Assembly (NCBI RefSeq): GCF_025244705.1
Contig: NZ_CP104207.1
Coordinates: forward strand, 2,170,001 to 2,234,000
Direction: 5' to 3'
Source: Sphingopyxis sp. PET50
GTDB taxonomy: Bacteria > Pseudomonadota > Alphaproteobacteria > Sphingomonadales > Sphingomonadaceae
DNA length: 64,000 bases
Positions within the stretch are counted from its first letter, which is position 1. Every line of letters starts with the position of its first letter. The notes under the pieces are model-generated. The model had not been told where the DNA came from, made no database searches, and saw nothing but the letters and a program-made list of their open reading frames with translations. A program made the position numbers and the translations under genes. Shown in pieces: positions 31,076 to 40,245 of the stretch.

Positions 31076-31849
31076 ATGACCGACCACAGCCTCAACGGGA
31101 AAACCGTCCTCATTGCCGGCGGCGCCAAGAATCTCGGCGGCCTCATCGCGCGCGACTTCGCCGCACATGGAGCCGCCGCGGTCGCCGTCCATTACAACAG
31201 CGACGCGGCAAGCGCCGAAGCCGCCGATACGGTCGCCGCGATCGAGGCGGCGGGCGCGAAGGGCTTCGCCTTTCAGGCCGATCTGACCACCGCCGGCGCG
31301 GTCGAAAAGCTGTTCGCCGATGCCAAGGCCGCGATGGGCGGCATCGACATCGCGATCAACACGGTCGGCAAGGTGCTGAAAAAGCCGATGATCGAAATCG
31401 GCGAGGCCGAGTTCGACGCGATGAGCGCGGTGAACAGCAAGTCGGCCTTTTTCTTCCTCAAGGAAGCGGGCCGCAACGTCAGCGACAACGGCAAGGTTTG
31501 CACGCTGGTGACCTCGCTGCTCGGCGCCTACACGCCCTTTTATGCAAGCTATGCCGGGACCAAGGCGCCTGTCGAACATTATACCCGCGCCGCGTCGAAG
31601 GAATTCGGCGAGCGCGGCATTTCGGTGACCGCGATCGGGCCGGGCCCGATGGATACGCCCTTCTTCTATCCCGCCGAAGGACCCGAAGCGGTCGCCTATC
31701 ACAAGACGGCGGCGGCACTGTCGCCCTTCAGCCCGACCGGCCTCACGCATATCGAGGATATCGTGCCGTGGATCCGCTTCCTCGTCACCGACGGCTGGTG
31801 GATGACCGGCCAGACGATTCTGGTGAACGGCGGCTACACGACCAAGTGA
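31076..31849 (+). CDS. Short-chain dehydrogenase/reductase
   Basis: 257 residues from ATG 31076, preceded by GGAAAGAGACC. NAD(P) binding is in LIAGGAKNLGGLIARDFAAHG, the active-site serine in LVTSLLGAY and the tyrosine/lysine in ASYAGTKAPVEHY; C-terminus TGQTILVNGGYTTK. The glycine motif is GGAKNLGG, a common variant. Substrate unknown. Divergent from the AraC regulator, suggesting induced expression for a catabolic or detoxifying step. Confidence 0.92.
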   Translation: MTDHSLNGKTVLIAGGAKNLGGLIARDFAAHGAAAVAVHYNSDAASAEAADTVAAIEAAGAKGFAFQADLTTAGAVEKLFADAKAAMGGIDIAINTVGKVLKKPMIEIGEAEFDAMSAVNSKSAFFFLKEAGRNVSDNGKVCTLVTSLLGAYTPFYASYAGTKAPVEHYTRAASKEFGERGISVTAIGPGPMDTPFFYPAEGPEAVAYHKTAAALSPFSPTGLTHIEDIVPWIRFLVTDGWWMTGQTILVNGGYTTK

Positions 31850-31855
31850 CCCCTT

Positions 31856-31902
31856 CCGGCGGGCGCCCCACCACCCCTCCCGGGGCGGCCCGCCGGCCTT
31901 TT
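31856..31902. terminator. Hairpin between convergent SDR and epoxide hydrolase genes
   Basis: CCGGCGGGCGCCCC (31856-31869) pairs with GGGGCGGCCCGCCGG (31882-31896) with one bulge; CCTTTTC follows. Its position between convergent genes suggests bidirectional termination. Confidence 0.6.
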
Positions 31903-32819
31903 CAGGCCAGAAACGCGTCCATCGCGGCGTTGACGGCGTCGGGTGCTTCCCACGTCACGAAATGGCCGCAACCCGGCACCTGCACGATCGTCGCGTTCGG
32001 AACCAATTCCTCGATTCCGTCGAGATTGCTCGGCGGCAGCGCGACATCGTCGGTCGCCCAGATCACGAGCGTCGGAATGGTCAGCTTCGGGAATGGCATC
32101 GCGGGCGGCTCGGCGAAAGGCGCGTCCATCGGCGGCACCTCGATCGGCGAGGCGCGATACCAGTTGAGCATCCCGAAACAGGCGTCGCGATCCTCCCAGT
32201 CGGCGAGCGAGCGCGCAATCTCCCCGGGCGGCGCGACCGCACCGGCCAGCCGCCCCTCGAACGCCTTGGCAAGGAGGCCGGCAAGGCCCTGTTCGCGGAC
32301 GATCGCATCGCTCGCGGGATCGCGGAACAGGCGGATATACTGGCTCGCCGCGCGCTGCACGCGGTCGGTCTGGAGCAGCCGCCCAAAGAGGCCCGGGTGC
32401 GGCGCATTGGCGATCACCGCGCGCGTGACGCGGCCCGCCCACGCCGGATGCAGCCCGCCCGGCTGGCCGCCGAGCGCAACGCCCCAGGCGATCGCGCCGC
32501 CCCAGTCGTGGCCGACGATGGTGAAGGTGTCGATCCCGAGAGCATCGGCGAGCGCGAAAATGTCGGCGATCAATTTGTCCGGCGCATATTCGGCGGCGTC
32601 CTGCGGCTTCGACGAACCGCGATAGCCGCGCTGGTCGGGCGCGATGCAGCGGAAGCGGTCCGAAAAATGCGGCAACTGGTTACGCCAGGTGCGGTGCGAT
32701 TCGGGAAAGCCGTGGAGAAAGATCAGCACCGGCGCATCGCGCGGCCCGATGTCGACCACGTCGAGTTCGACCCCGGTCGAAAGCTTCACGCGCTGCTGCT
32801 CGAAATCGCCGGTCATCAT
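31902..32819 (-). CDS. Alpha/beta hydrolase, epoxide hydrolase-like
   Basis: 305 residues from ATG 32819 (a second Met follows directly), preceded by GGGGAGGGA. HGFPESHRTWRNQL gives the oxyanion HGxP motif, GHDWGGAIAWGVAL holds the nucleophilic aspartate that marks epoxide hydrolases and haloalkane dehalogenases, and CGHFVTWEAPDAV the catalytic histidine. DQRGYRGSSKP is also typical. The gene precedes a repeat-filled gap and pirin on the same strand. Substrate unknown. Confidence 0.9.
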   Translation of the reverse strand: MMTGDFEQQRVKLSTGVELDVVDIGPRDAPVLIFLHGFPESHRTWRNQLPHFSDRFRCIAPDQRGYRGSSKPQDAAEYAPDKLIADIFALADALGIDTFTIVGHDWGGAIAWGVALGGQPGGLHPAWAGRVTRAVIANAPHPGLFGRLLQTDRVQRAASQYIRLFRDPASDAIVREQGLAGLLAKAFEGRLAGAVAPPGEIARSLADWEDRDACFGMLNWYRASPIEVPPMDAPFAEPPAMPFPKLTIPTLVIWATDDVALPPSNLDGIEELVPNATIVQVPGCGHFVTWEAPDAVNAAMDAFLA

Positions 32820-32949
32820 TCCCTCCCCTGGGTTGCGTTTCGCAACCTGATGGCGGGGATCGCGGTCGGTGGCAAGCGGCGTTGCGGCGGTCCGCTGGCT
32901 GCACGCGTGGGGGAACGGCGGGTTGCGGGCGGTTGCGGTCATAAGCGAT

Positions 32950-33134
32950 CCTCCCCCAACGGGGGAGGGGGACCACCCGAAGGGTGGTGGAGGGGCACGG
33001 GAGGCTTACGCGACGCCAGACCGAAAGAACGCCGTTTTCCGGCAACCCGGCCGCAACGCACGCCTTCACCGGCAAGGCAAACCGCCCGTGCCCCTCCACC
33101 AGCTTCGCTGGTCCCCCTCCCCGTGCCGGGGAGG
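32950..33134. repeat. REPIN-like inverted pair filling the gap before the epoxide hydrolase
   Basis: Left arm 32950-33000: CCTCCCCCAACGGGGGAGG, then ACCACCC-GAA-GGGTGGT, GGAGGGGCAC. Right arm 33086-33134, inverted: CCTCCCC-GGCA-CGGGGAGG, then ACCA-GCGAAGC-TGGT. Stems differ in both strands together while the linkers are constant. About 85 bp between the arms have no gene. The 387-bp gap 32820-33206 holds nothing else I can name. Confidence 0.85.
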
Positions 33135-33206
33135 ATCGGCGTCGTCCGCTCCCTACCCCAAAGCCGCCGGTGGCGAGGCCGAAAAGGCCAGGCGGGCACC
33201 GATCGG

Positions 33207-34091
33207 CTATGGATAGCTCACCGTCTTCGGTACCTCGGGGATCGGGATGAATTCCTCGCTGTCGCCGGGGACGAGCGGGAATCGGCGCTCCTTCCAGTCG
33301 CGCTTCGCCTCGTTGATGCGCTCGCGCGACGAGCTGACGAAATTCCACCAGACATGGCGCGGCGTCGTGAACGCCTCGCCGCCGAGCAGCATCACGCGCG
33401 CGTCGCTGTCCGCGCGCAGTGTCATCGCCTCCCCCGGTTTCAGGATGTACAGGCTGTGCCGGTCGAGCGCCTCGCCATCGAGGCTCGCATCGCCCAATGC
33501 CACCAGCACCGCGCGCTCGTCGGCCTCGGCCTCGATCGGGATCGCCGCACCCGCGTTCATCAATATATCGGCATAGATGGTCGCGCTGTGCTGGGTGATC
33601 GGCGAGGTCGCGCCCCACAGGCTGCCCATGATCACCCGCGCCGACACGCCGCCGTCCTCGATCAGCGGCAGGTCGTCCTTCGCGACATGCTCGAACGCCG
33701 GGTCGACTTCCTCCTTGCCGTCGGGCAGCGCGAGCCAGGTCTGCATGCCCGAGATCGGCGAGCCGGTGGCGCGTTCGGCCGCCGGAGTCCGCTCCGAATG
33801 GACGATGCCGCGCCCCGCGGTCATCAGATTGCACGCGCCGGGGCGGATCGTCGCATAGGTGCCGAGGCTGTCGCGATGGCCGATCGCGCCCTCGAAGAGA
33901 TAGGTGACGGTCGCGAGGTTGATGTGCGGATGCGGCCGCACGTCCATCCCCTTGCCGATGTCGAAATGCGCGGGACCGAACTGATCGACGAAGATGAACG
34001 GCCCGACCATCGTCCGCGCCTTGTTCGGCAGCGTCCGCCGCACGTCGAAGGCGCCGATATCGTGGGTCGAGGGGGTGATGACGGTGAGCAT
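33207..34091 (-). CDS. Pirin family protein
   Basis: 294 residues from ATG 34091. Bicupin with metal ligands in VRPHPHINLATVTYLFEG (His-x-His), the N-terminal PFIFVDQFGPAHF and GRGIVHSERTP typical of pirin/YhhW. YhhW-type pirins oxidise quercetin in vitro; the natural role is uncertain. The start overlaps the stop of the cupin gene (ATGA), so bolA-cupin-pirin form an operon. Confidence 0.9.
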   Translation of the reverse strand: MLTVITPSTHDIGAFDVRRTLPNKARTMVGPFIFVDQFGPAHFDIGKGMDVRPHPHINLATVTYLFEGAIGHRDSLGTYATIRPGACNLMTAGRGIVHSERTPAAERATGSPISGMQTWLALPDGKEEVDPAFEHVAKDDLPLIEDGGVSARVIMGSLWGATSPITQHSATIYADILMNAGAAIPIEAEADERAVLVALGDASLDGEALDRHSLYILKPGEAMTLRADSDARVMLLGGEAFTTPRHVWWNFVSSSRERINEAKRDWKERRFPLVPGDSEEFIPIPEVPKTVSYP

Positions 34092-34460
34092 CAGTCGAGC
34101 CTTTCCAGCGTCAGCCTTGTCTTTTCGGTTTCGACATTGCCCGTGTTGAGCGTCGAATTGGGCTCCAGCAGCAGCACCTGGCATTCGCCGTCCAGCGCCT
34201 CGGGGCAATGCTCGGTCCCATGCGGGACGATGATGAATTCGCCCGGCCCCACGATGACGTCGCGGTCGCGCAATGCCATCTTCATCCGCCCCGCGACGAC
34301 GAGGAAAAGCTCATCCTCGACATCATGGTGATGCCAGTCGAACCTGCTAGGCAAACTTGACCAGCTTGACCTGAAAATTGTTGATGTCGCCCGCGACGCG
34401 CGGGTTCCAATGGTCGTGGAAGCTCGCAAAGGCCTCGGCCAGATTGACCTTGTCGATCAT
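34091..34460 (-). CDS. Small cupin protein, one frameshift
   Basis: ATG 34460 reads MIDKVNLAEAFASFHDHWNP, the frame shifts near 34348, then RFDWHHHDVEDELFLVVAGR gives the cupin metal motif HHH...E and GEFIIVPHGTEHCP the second histidine. About 122 residues, a one-domain mannose-6-phosphate-isomerase-like cupin. Stops and starts overlap on both sides (ATGA), consistent with co-translation. Substrate unknown. Confidence 0.85.
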
Positions 34461-34753
34461 CCCCCTTCTCCCGGCGCCGTCGCCCGGATCGCGAGCGCGT
34501 GGACGCGCTGGCCGGGAAGATCGCCCAGCGCCTTGTTCACCGCGCGCTGGCGCGCGACGCGGTTCAGGCCCGCGAAGCCCGCCCATTCGATGCTCAGGCT
34601 GAAATGCGACTCGCCGCTGCCGTCGTCGCCGGCGTGGCCGTGATGCTTGGCGCTGTCGTTGCTGAGGATGAAATCAGCGCCGGGAAAGGCCGCGGCGAGC
34701 AGGCTTTCCATCTCTTTCTGTACGGGACCGGGGCTACTCATGGGGTTGACCAT
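34457..34753 (-). CDS. bolA: BolA family protein
   Basis: 98 residues from ATG 34753 or 94 from ATG 34741 (MSSPGPVQKEMESLL). The class II KH-like fold motif is GESHFSLSIEWAGFAGLNRV then QRAVNKALGDLPGQRVHALA. BolA works with monothiol glutaredoxin in Fe-S handling and stress, a functional link to the SUF genes though not in the same operon. It is divergent from the J-domain gene with 17 bp between starts. Confidence 0.92.
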   Translation of the reverse strand: MVNPMSSPGPVQKEMESLLAAAFPGADFILSNDSAKHHGHAGDDGSGESHFSLSIEWAGFAGLNRVARQRAVNKALGDLPGQRVHALAIRATAPGEGG

Positions 34754-34770
34754 AGGAGCATCGTCGCCAA

Positions 34771-35397
34771 ATGATAAGACCTCCCAACCCCCGAGAGTCT
34801 CGCTTGCCGTCCCCGACCCGCCCGACCCGATTCCATGGCCGCGTGCCGCGCGAGGAACGCTGTGCCGCGCCCGGATGCCGCGAGGCGGGCGAGTTTCGCG
34901 CGCCGATTTCGGGCACCCGCTCGCCCGACGGGCCGCCGCAATATCGCTGGCTGTGCCTCGACCATGTCCGCGAATTCAACGCGCGCTATAATTACTTCGA
35001 CGGCATGACCGCCGACCAGATCATGGAAGCGCAGTCGCCGACCGCGGGTTGGGAAACCGAAAGCCGCACCTTCCGCGCCGCGGGCAGCCCCGACCTGCCG
35101 CCGCGCTGGGCCGATTTCCGCGACCCGATCGACGCGCTCGGCGCGCGCTTCCGCCAGCGCATGGCCGAAGCGCGGCGCGAGGCCGCCGACCCGCGCTTCA
35201 ACCGCGAGGAGCATCGCGCGCTGCAGGTGCTGGGGCTGGAAGGCGGCACCGACCGGATGGCGCTACGGCGCCGCTACAGCGAACTGGTGCGCAAATATCA
35301 TCCCGACCGCAACGGCGGCGACCGCAGCCATGAAACGAGACTCGGCGAGGTTGTTGCGGCATATCAGCTGCTCAGAAAGGCCAAAGCCTTCGCCTGA
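34771..35397 (+). CDS. J-domain protein with N-terminal cysteine region
   Basis: 208 residues. The N-terminal part (ERCAAPGCREAGEFRAPISG and LCLDHVREFNARYNYF) has a Cys/Cys/Cys-x2-His pattern that could bind a metal; the C-terminal J-domain (about 148-205) has LVRKYHPDRNGGDRSHE with the HPD loop for DnaK. The reversed order (J-domain last) sets it apart from classic DnaJ. Found next to bolA and cobS in sphingomonads as far as I recall. Confidence 0.85.
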   Translation: MIRPPNPRESRLPSPTRPTRFHGRVPREERCAAPGCREAGEFRAPISGTRSPDGPPQYRWLCLDHVREFNARYNYFDGMTADQIMEAQSPTAGWETESRTFRAAGSPDLPPRWADFRDPIDALGARFRQRMAEARREAADPRFNREEHRALQVLGLEGGTDRMALRRRYSELVRKYHPDRNGGDRSHETRLGEVVAAYQLLRKAKAFA

Positions 35398-35409
35398 GGG
35401 AGGACTGCG

Positions 35410-35847
35410 ATGAACGAATTGGACGCACGGCGCATCGAGGTGGTCCGCAGCCATATGGCGCTGGAGATCACCCACGACTGGGACGCGGTGATCGCGACCT
35501 TCGAGCATCCGCGCTACGAATTGCTCGGCCCCGGCACCATCTTCGACGGCGAGGCCGCGGTGCGCAGCTATTTCATCCAGTCGCGCATCCCCTTCCCCGA
35601 CCAGGCGAACGAGGTGATCGCCATCGCCGCCGACGCCGGGACCGACACGGTGCTGGTCGAATTCTGGCTGACCGGCACCCACCTCGGCCCGCTGAAGCTG
35701 GGCCTGCGCACGATCGAGCCGACCGGCAAGGCCTTCCGCATCCGCATGGCGGCGAGCTTCGAATTCGCGCCCGGCAGCGACAGGATCGTCTGCGAACGCC
35801 CCTATTACGACCAGTCGGCGGTGATGAAGGCGCTCGACATCCTCTGA
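35410..35847 (+). CDS. NTF2/SnoaL-like domain protein
   Basis: 145 residues from ATG 35410, after GAGGGAGGACTGCG, a strong ribosome binding site, 12 bp after the J-protein. Cone-shaped alpha+beta fold is suggested by HMALEITHDWDAVIATFEHP, GPGTIFDGEAAVRSYF and IRMAASFEFAPGSDRIVCER. Such proteins are small-molecule isomerases, cyclases or binding proteins. No catalytic residues can be assigned. Confidence 0.75.
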   Translation: MNELDARRIEVVRSHMALEITHDWDAVIATFEHPRYELLGPGTIFDGEAAVRSYFIQSRIPFPDQANEVIAIAADAGTDTVLVEFWLTGTHLGPLKLGLRTIEPTGKAFRIRMAASFEFAPGSDRIVCERPYYDQSAVMKALDIL

Positions 35848-35894
35848 AAAGGCGTTGCATGGCGAAACCCATGGCGATACCGCGCTAACGCAAC

Positions 35895-36071
35895 TCCCTC
35901 TCCCCTTGCGGGAGAGGGTTGCGAAGACTTGGCAGCTTGCTGCCTGGTCGAAGCTGGGTGAGGGGTTGCGGGCTTTTGGCTCGCGCGGCGCAAGCGCCGC
36001 TCACCCTCATCCAACTGCGCCTAGCCGCTTCGCGGCAAGGCTCCGTATCCTTCTCCCGTCAAGGGAGAAGG
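35895..36071. repeat. Composite palindrome pair upstream of cobS
   Basis: Outer hairpins CCCTCTCCCCTTGCGGGAGAGGG-like (35895-35917) and CCTTCTCCCGTCAAGGGAGA (from 36049), with inner hairpins GGCAGC-TT-GCTGCC, GCGGCGC-AA-GCGCCGC and GCCGC-TTC-GCGGC between. The two halves follow one architecture with different stems. It fills the 249-bp gap and ends 26 bp before cobS. Confidence 0.75.
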
Positions 36072-36096
36072 GAACCAGAAATTTGAAGGCCGTGAC

Positions 36097-37089
36097 ATGA
36101 CCGATATCCCCAACAGCCTCCCCGACCACCACGGCTCGACGCTGCTCGCGGCGCCCGATACCGAGGTGAGCGCGCGCGAGATGTTCGGGGTCGATGTCGA
36201 CATGATGGTCCCGGCGTTCAGCGAGGCCGACGCGCGCGTCCCCGACCTCGATCCCGCCTATGTCTTCGACGGCGACACGACGCTCGCGATCCTCGCCGGG
36301 TTCAAATACAACCGCCGCGTGATGGTGCAGGGCTATCACGGCACCGGCAAGTCGACGCATATCGAACAGGTCGCGGCGCGGCTGAAATGGCCGTGCATCC
36401 GCGTCAACCTCGACGCGCATATCAGCCGCATCGACCTCGTCGGCCGCGACGCGATCGTGCTCAAGGACGGGCAGCAGGTCACCGAATTCCGCGAAGGGCT
36501 GCTCCCCTGGGCGCTGCAGACGCCGACCGCGCTGGTCTTCGACGAATATGACGCGGGGCGTCCCGATGTGATGTTCGTGATCCAGCGCGTGCTGGAAACC
36601 GAGGGCAAGCTGACGCTGCTCGACCAGAACCGCGTCATCCGCCCGAACCCCTGGTTCCGCCTCTTCTCGACCGCGAACACCGTCGGGCTCGGCGACACGA
36701 GCGGGCTGTACCATGGCACGCAGCAGATCAACCAGGGCCAGATGGACCGCTGGAACATCGTCGTCACGCTGAACTACCTGCCCGCCGCGACCGAAAGCGC
36801 GATCATCCTCGCGAAGGTGCCGGGCACTGACGACACGACGATCGCCAACATGGTCAAGGTCGCCGACCTGACGCGCCAGGGCTTCATCAACGGCGACATC
36901 TCGACCGTCATGTCGCCGCGCACGGTGATCAGTTGGGCGCAGAACGCCGCGATCTTCCACAATATCGGCTTCGCCTTCCGTCTGTCCTTCCTCAACAAGT
37001 GCGACGAGGCCGAGCGCATGATCGTCGCCGAATATTATCAGCGCGTGTTTGGCGAGGATCTGCCCGAGGGGATTGTCGGCAAGGCATGA
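36097..37089 (+). CDS. cobS: Aerobic cobaltochelatase subunit CobS
   Basis: AAA+ ATPase (MoxR clade) that with CobT and CobN inserts cobalt into hydrogenobyrinate diamide in B12 synthesis. 330 residues. Walker [19 protein letters not shown] (about 81-98), Walker [21 protein letters not shown], sensor [14 protein letters not shown]. No frameshift. No CobN in the window. ATGA overlap with the TonB-like gene. Confidence 0.94.
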   Translation: MTDIPNSLPDHHGSTLLAAPDTEVSAREMFGVDVDMMVPAFSEADARVPDLDPAYVFDGDTTLAILAGFKYNRRVMVQGYHGTGKSTHIEQVAARLKWPCIRVNLDAHISRIDLVGRDAIVLKDGQQVTEFREGLLPWALQTPTALVFDEYDAGRPDVMFVIQRVLETEGKLTLLDQNRVIRPNPWFRLFSTANTVGLGDTSGLYHGTQQINQGQMDRWNIVVTLNYLPAATESAIILAKVPGTDDTTIANMVKVADLTRQGFINGDISTVMSPRTVISWAQNAAIFHNIGFAFRLSFLNKCDEAERMIVAEYYQRVFGEDLPEGIVGKA

Positions 37090-37826
37090 GCGTCCGGCTC
37101 GTCCTGACCGGGCTGCTCGCCTTCGCCTGCGCGGCTGCGGCGGCGCAGAACAGCGGGGAGGCGCCGCCGCCGGATGGTGAGGCGGCAAAACCGGCGGTTG
37201 GAATGCGTTCGGTTCCGCGCGTGCAGATGCCGCTGCACCCCCGGCGCGCCGAAATCTTCCGGCGAACCAAGGTGATCGACATTCCGCAATGGGCCAAGGA
37301 TGCGGGGCATAACGGCAGCGTGACCTACAGGGTGGTGGTCACGGCGGACGGCGCGGCCGACAAGGTCCAGTTGATCGGCAGCAGCGGTTCGACGGCGATC
37401 GACCAGGCGGCGCTGGGTGCCATCCGGTCGGCTTCCTTCGTCCCCGCGACCGACAAGGACGGCAACCCGGTCGCCGGGATGACCAGCGTCTATTCCAAAT
37501 ACACCCGCTGGGAGGATGAAAGCCGCGGCGGAATCCGCGATTATCGCTGCGGCGACCTGATCCGGGAATATGACTGGTTCCGCGAGGCGCATGGCAACGC
37601 CGGTCCGCCATATTTCGCGCTGGAAAACTATTATGTCTCACGCGACATGCTGGCCAATGTCGAAGGGGTCGACCGGCGCGACCGCAAGGCCGTCGAAAAA
37701 CAGCGCGAAAAATATACCGGGGAATGGCTGGGCGTCGTCGAGGGCTGCCGAAAAACGCCGGGCGCACTGCTGCTCGACAAGATCAAGGATCCGCAGAGCT
37801 TTCAAGATATGGCCGGGTCATTCTAG
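37086..37826 (+). CDS. TonB C-terminal domain protein with signal peptide
   Basis: 246 residues: signal [20 protein letters not shown], then a TonB-like domain (about 65-140) with [20 protein letters not shown] and [20 protein letters not shown]. It lacks the N-terminal membrane helix plus long Pro/Lys linker of true TonB, so it is a soluble or anchored periplasmic relative. The C-terminal ~100 residues ([17 protein letters not shown]) are not recognised. Overlaps cobS by four bases; CbtA-like links to cobalt are only guesswork. Confidence 0.75.
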   Translation: MSVRLVLTGLLAFACAAAAAQNSGEAPPPDGEAAKPAVGMRSVPRVQMPLHPRRAEIFRRTKVIDIPQWAKDAGHNGSVTYRVVVTADGAADKVQLIGSSGSTAIDQAALGAIRSASFVPATDKDGNPVAGMTSVYSKYTRWEDESRGGIRDYRCGDLIREYDWFREAHGNAGPPYFALENYYVSRDMLANVEGVDRRDRKAVEKQREKYTGEWLGVVEGCRKTPGALLLDKIKDPQSFQDMAGSF

Positions 37827-37856
37827 GCACCGTCCTGCTGGACGTTTCTCGTCCCC

Positions 37857-38926
37857 TCATTCCAGCACGGCTTCGGCATCGACCAGCCGGATGTCGTGCA
37901 TCATGCCCAGATAGGTCTCGAAATAGCCCTTGTGCGAGGCGCCGACGATGACGAGCGTCCGCGCGCCCGGCCGCTCGGCCATCGCGGCGCGGATATTGGC
38001 GACCATGCGCAGATTGCGCGTTTCCCACCAGCCGGTGTAGCGGCGCCCGTAATTTTGCGGCGTCGCGTCGGCGAGCGCGGCGCCGAAATCGCTGTCGAAC
38101 GCCATGCGCATCGCGGCCGGGCTGTTATAGCTCCGATAGATCGCCATCACGCCGTCGCCGTCGAGCTTCGCCTCCAGTCTCGCATCTTCGGCAATGCGCT
38201 GCTTGACGAACGGATTGTCCCAGATCCGCTTCATCGCCGCCGCATATCCCGGATCGTCGCCGATCGAGGCGGTCGTCGCGTCGGCGCTGTGATCGTCGGC
38301 CGAATAGACGCGTTCAAGACCCAGCCGCGCCGCGAGGACCGAAGCGATCAGGAAATTCTCGTTGCGCCGCTTCGACAGCATGTCGAGCCGCGCCGCGAGC
38401 GCCTCGTCGAGGCCGTCGCCCGCGCGCCGCTCGCCCTCCGGTAATCGCAGCCACTGGACCAGCGCCGACAGCCGGCTCGCCGCCCGCGAGGAAGACGGCG
38501 GCGAGATGGCGGCGCCCGGCGGGCGCGGGCTCCGCGGGCCATGCGGCGAGCAGCCGCTCGGCCTCGACCGTCGCGGCGGGCATGTCGAGCCCGAGCGCCT
38601 TTTGCGCGGGCGCCGGGTCCCAGCAATAATCGTCGAAAGCGTCGGGATAGAGCGGCTTGTAGCGCAGCAGCCGCTCGCAATCGGGGCCCGAGACGCCTTC
38701 GATGGTGACGATTTGCGGCTTCCACGCCGCCAGCCGCGCGAGCAGCGGTTCGAGGTTGGCCGGATCGAAGCTGTCGGGCAGGCCCGAGAGATGCGGCGTG
38801 CCCAGCACCAACGCCTCGCCCGGCTCGCCCGCCACATGATCCTTGAGCTTGCCGGGATCGAATGGCGGCACATAGGGCTGCGCCGGGCTGGCGGCGGCGA
38901 GCAGCAAGGCGGCGATGGCTAGGCAT
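37857..38926 (-). CDS. DUF5694 (TraB/GumN-like) secreted protein, two frameshifts
   Basis: After AGGAAGAGATAT, ATG 38926 begins; within ten bases the frame changes to a signal sequence (LAIAALLLAAASPAQP). The mature part starts VLGTPHLSGLPDSFDPANLE, then KPQIVTIEGVSGPDCERLL. Near 38490 the frame changes again to LVQWLRLPEGERRAG and ends TLVIVGASHKGYFETYLGMM. The ends (VLGTPHL... and VGASH) match the TIKI/TraB-like metalloprotease-like fold of DUF5694. About 356 residues. Activity unproven in bacteria. Confidence 0.75.
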
Positions 38927-38943
38927 ATATCTCTTCCTCTCCT

Positions 38944-38971
38944 ATGGTCGATGGTCGATGGTCGATGGTCG
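38944..38971. repeat. Heptanucleotide tandem repeat (ATGGTCG)4
   Basis: Four perfect copies of ATGGTCG followed by a degenerate ATAGGCG, in the 131-bp gap between the divergent DUF5694 and DUF900 genes. Each unit has an ATG, in a frame that rotates with copy number. Repeat-number change could alter leader length or promoter spacing. Confidence 0.85.
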
Positions 38972-39057
38972 ATAGGCGAAGTGTGTTATTCGATCAACAC
39001 TCTTCGGCATGCCATTTTCGGCTTCCCAAGCCGGGCCCGCTCTGCCAGCGTCGCGCC

Positions 39058-40245
39058 ATGCGCTGGCTTGCGGCATTTGCGGTTCTTCCCCTTGCGGCCT
39101 GCATATCGCCGGTCAAATATGGGCCGATTCCGCACGCCGACTATGTCGCGCCATCCCGCTGCACCGCGCAGCCCGGCGCGCCCGTCGACGAGGCAGGGTT
39201 GCCGCTCTTCTTCGTCACGACGCGCCTCCCCGACTGCCGCACCGACGACATCCGCCTGCTTGGCCATCGCGGCGACAGGACGCGCTATGGCCGCTTCGCC
39301 GCGCCGCGCGAAACCGAAGTCGAGGGCAAGAAAAAGCTCCGCACGGCGATGGCGTTTCAGGACGAAGGCGACTGGTGGCGCGCGCTCCAGGCCGAAACCG
39401 ACCGGCGGCAGGGGCGCGTGCTGCTTTATGTCCACGGCTATCGCGAAACCTTCGAGACGACATCGAAGGACGCGGCGCAGATCGCGCGCATGACCGGCTT
39501 CGACGGGCCGATGATCGAATATAGCTGGCCCTCGCAGGGCGAGGTGCTGAAATATGCGGTCGACGAGACCAACATGTATCACGACATGCGCAATTTCCGC
39601 GATTTTCTCCGCGCCCTGGCCGACAAGCCGTGGGTGAAGGAGATCGTGATCGTCTCGCACTCGCTCGGCGCGCGGCTCGTCCTTCCCGCGATCGCCGGCG
39701 CCGATCGCCTGTCGCGCCGCGCCGAACGCACCGGCAATATCTCGAACATCATCCTCGCTTCGCCCGATATCGACCGCGAAACCTTCGAGCGCGACATCGT
39801 CGACGATGTGCTCGCGCCCGACCGGGTCGCGCTGGGGCGGCGCATCACCCTCTATGTCTCGCTGAACGACCGGGCGCTCGCCGCATCGCGCGCGCTGCAC
39901 GGCTATCCGCGGCTCGGCTCGCCCTATTGTTTCGATCCCTTCGATCCGAAGGCGCAGACCTTCGACCGGCCGCCCGCGCGCTGCTATCCGGCGGCGGTCC
40001 CCGGGCTGACCGTCGTCGATACCACCGACGTCTCGCGCGGTTCGACCGGGCACAGCAATTTCCTGCGCAGCGCGGTCGCGTGCCGCGATTTCGTCGATGT
40101 CATCGCGGACAGGCGGACAGGGTCCGCACGCGTCGCGACGCCGTTCGCGCATGTCTTTCGCTTGCTTCCCGATCCCGCTGCCCCCAAGGATCTGGACGAA
40201 AGCATCTGCAACCGAATCCCGCCCCGACCGACGCCAGCGCCATGA
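39058..40245 (+). CDS. Alpha/beta hydrolase lipoprotein (DUF900)
   Basis: 395 residues from ATG 39058; an in-frame extension to 38944 is open but starts in the heptamer repeat. Lipobox VLPLAAC. DUF900 elements: [20 protein letters not shown], the lipase elbow [17 protein letters not shown] (GxSxG variant SHSLG), and [11 protein letters not shown] with the histidine. It is likely anchored in the outer membrane or periplasm. TGA overlaps the cobT start (ATGA). Confidence 0.88.
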   Translation: MRWLAAFAVLPLAACISPVKYGPIPHADYVAPSRCTAQPGAPVDEAGLPLFFVTTRLPDCRTDDIRLLGHRGDRTRYGRFAAPRETEVEGKKKLRTAMAFQDEGDWWRALQAETDRRQGRVLLYVHGYRETFETTSKDAAQIARMTGFDGPMIEYSWPSQGEVLKYAVDETNMYHDMRNFRDFLRALADKPWVKEIVIVSHSLGARLVLPAIAGADRLSRRAERTGNISNIILASPDIDRETFERDIVDDVLAPDRVALGRRITLYVSLNDRALAASRALHGYPRLGSPYCFDPFDPKAQTFDRPPARCYPAAVPGLTVVDTTDVSRGSTGHSNFLRSAVACRDFVDVIADRRTGSARVATPFAHVFRLLPDPAAPKDLDESICNRIPPRPTPAP

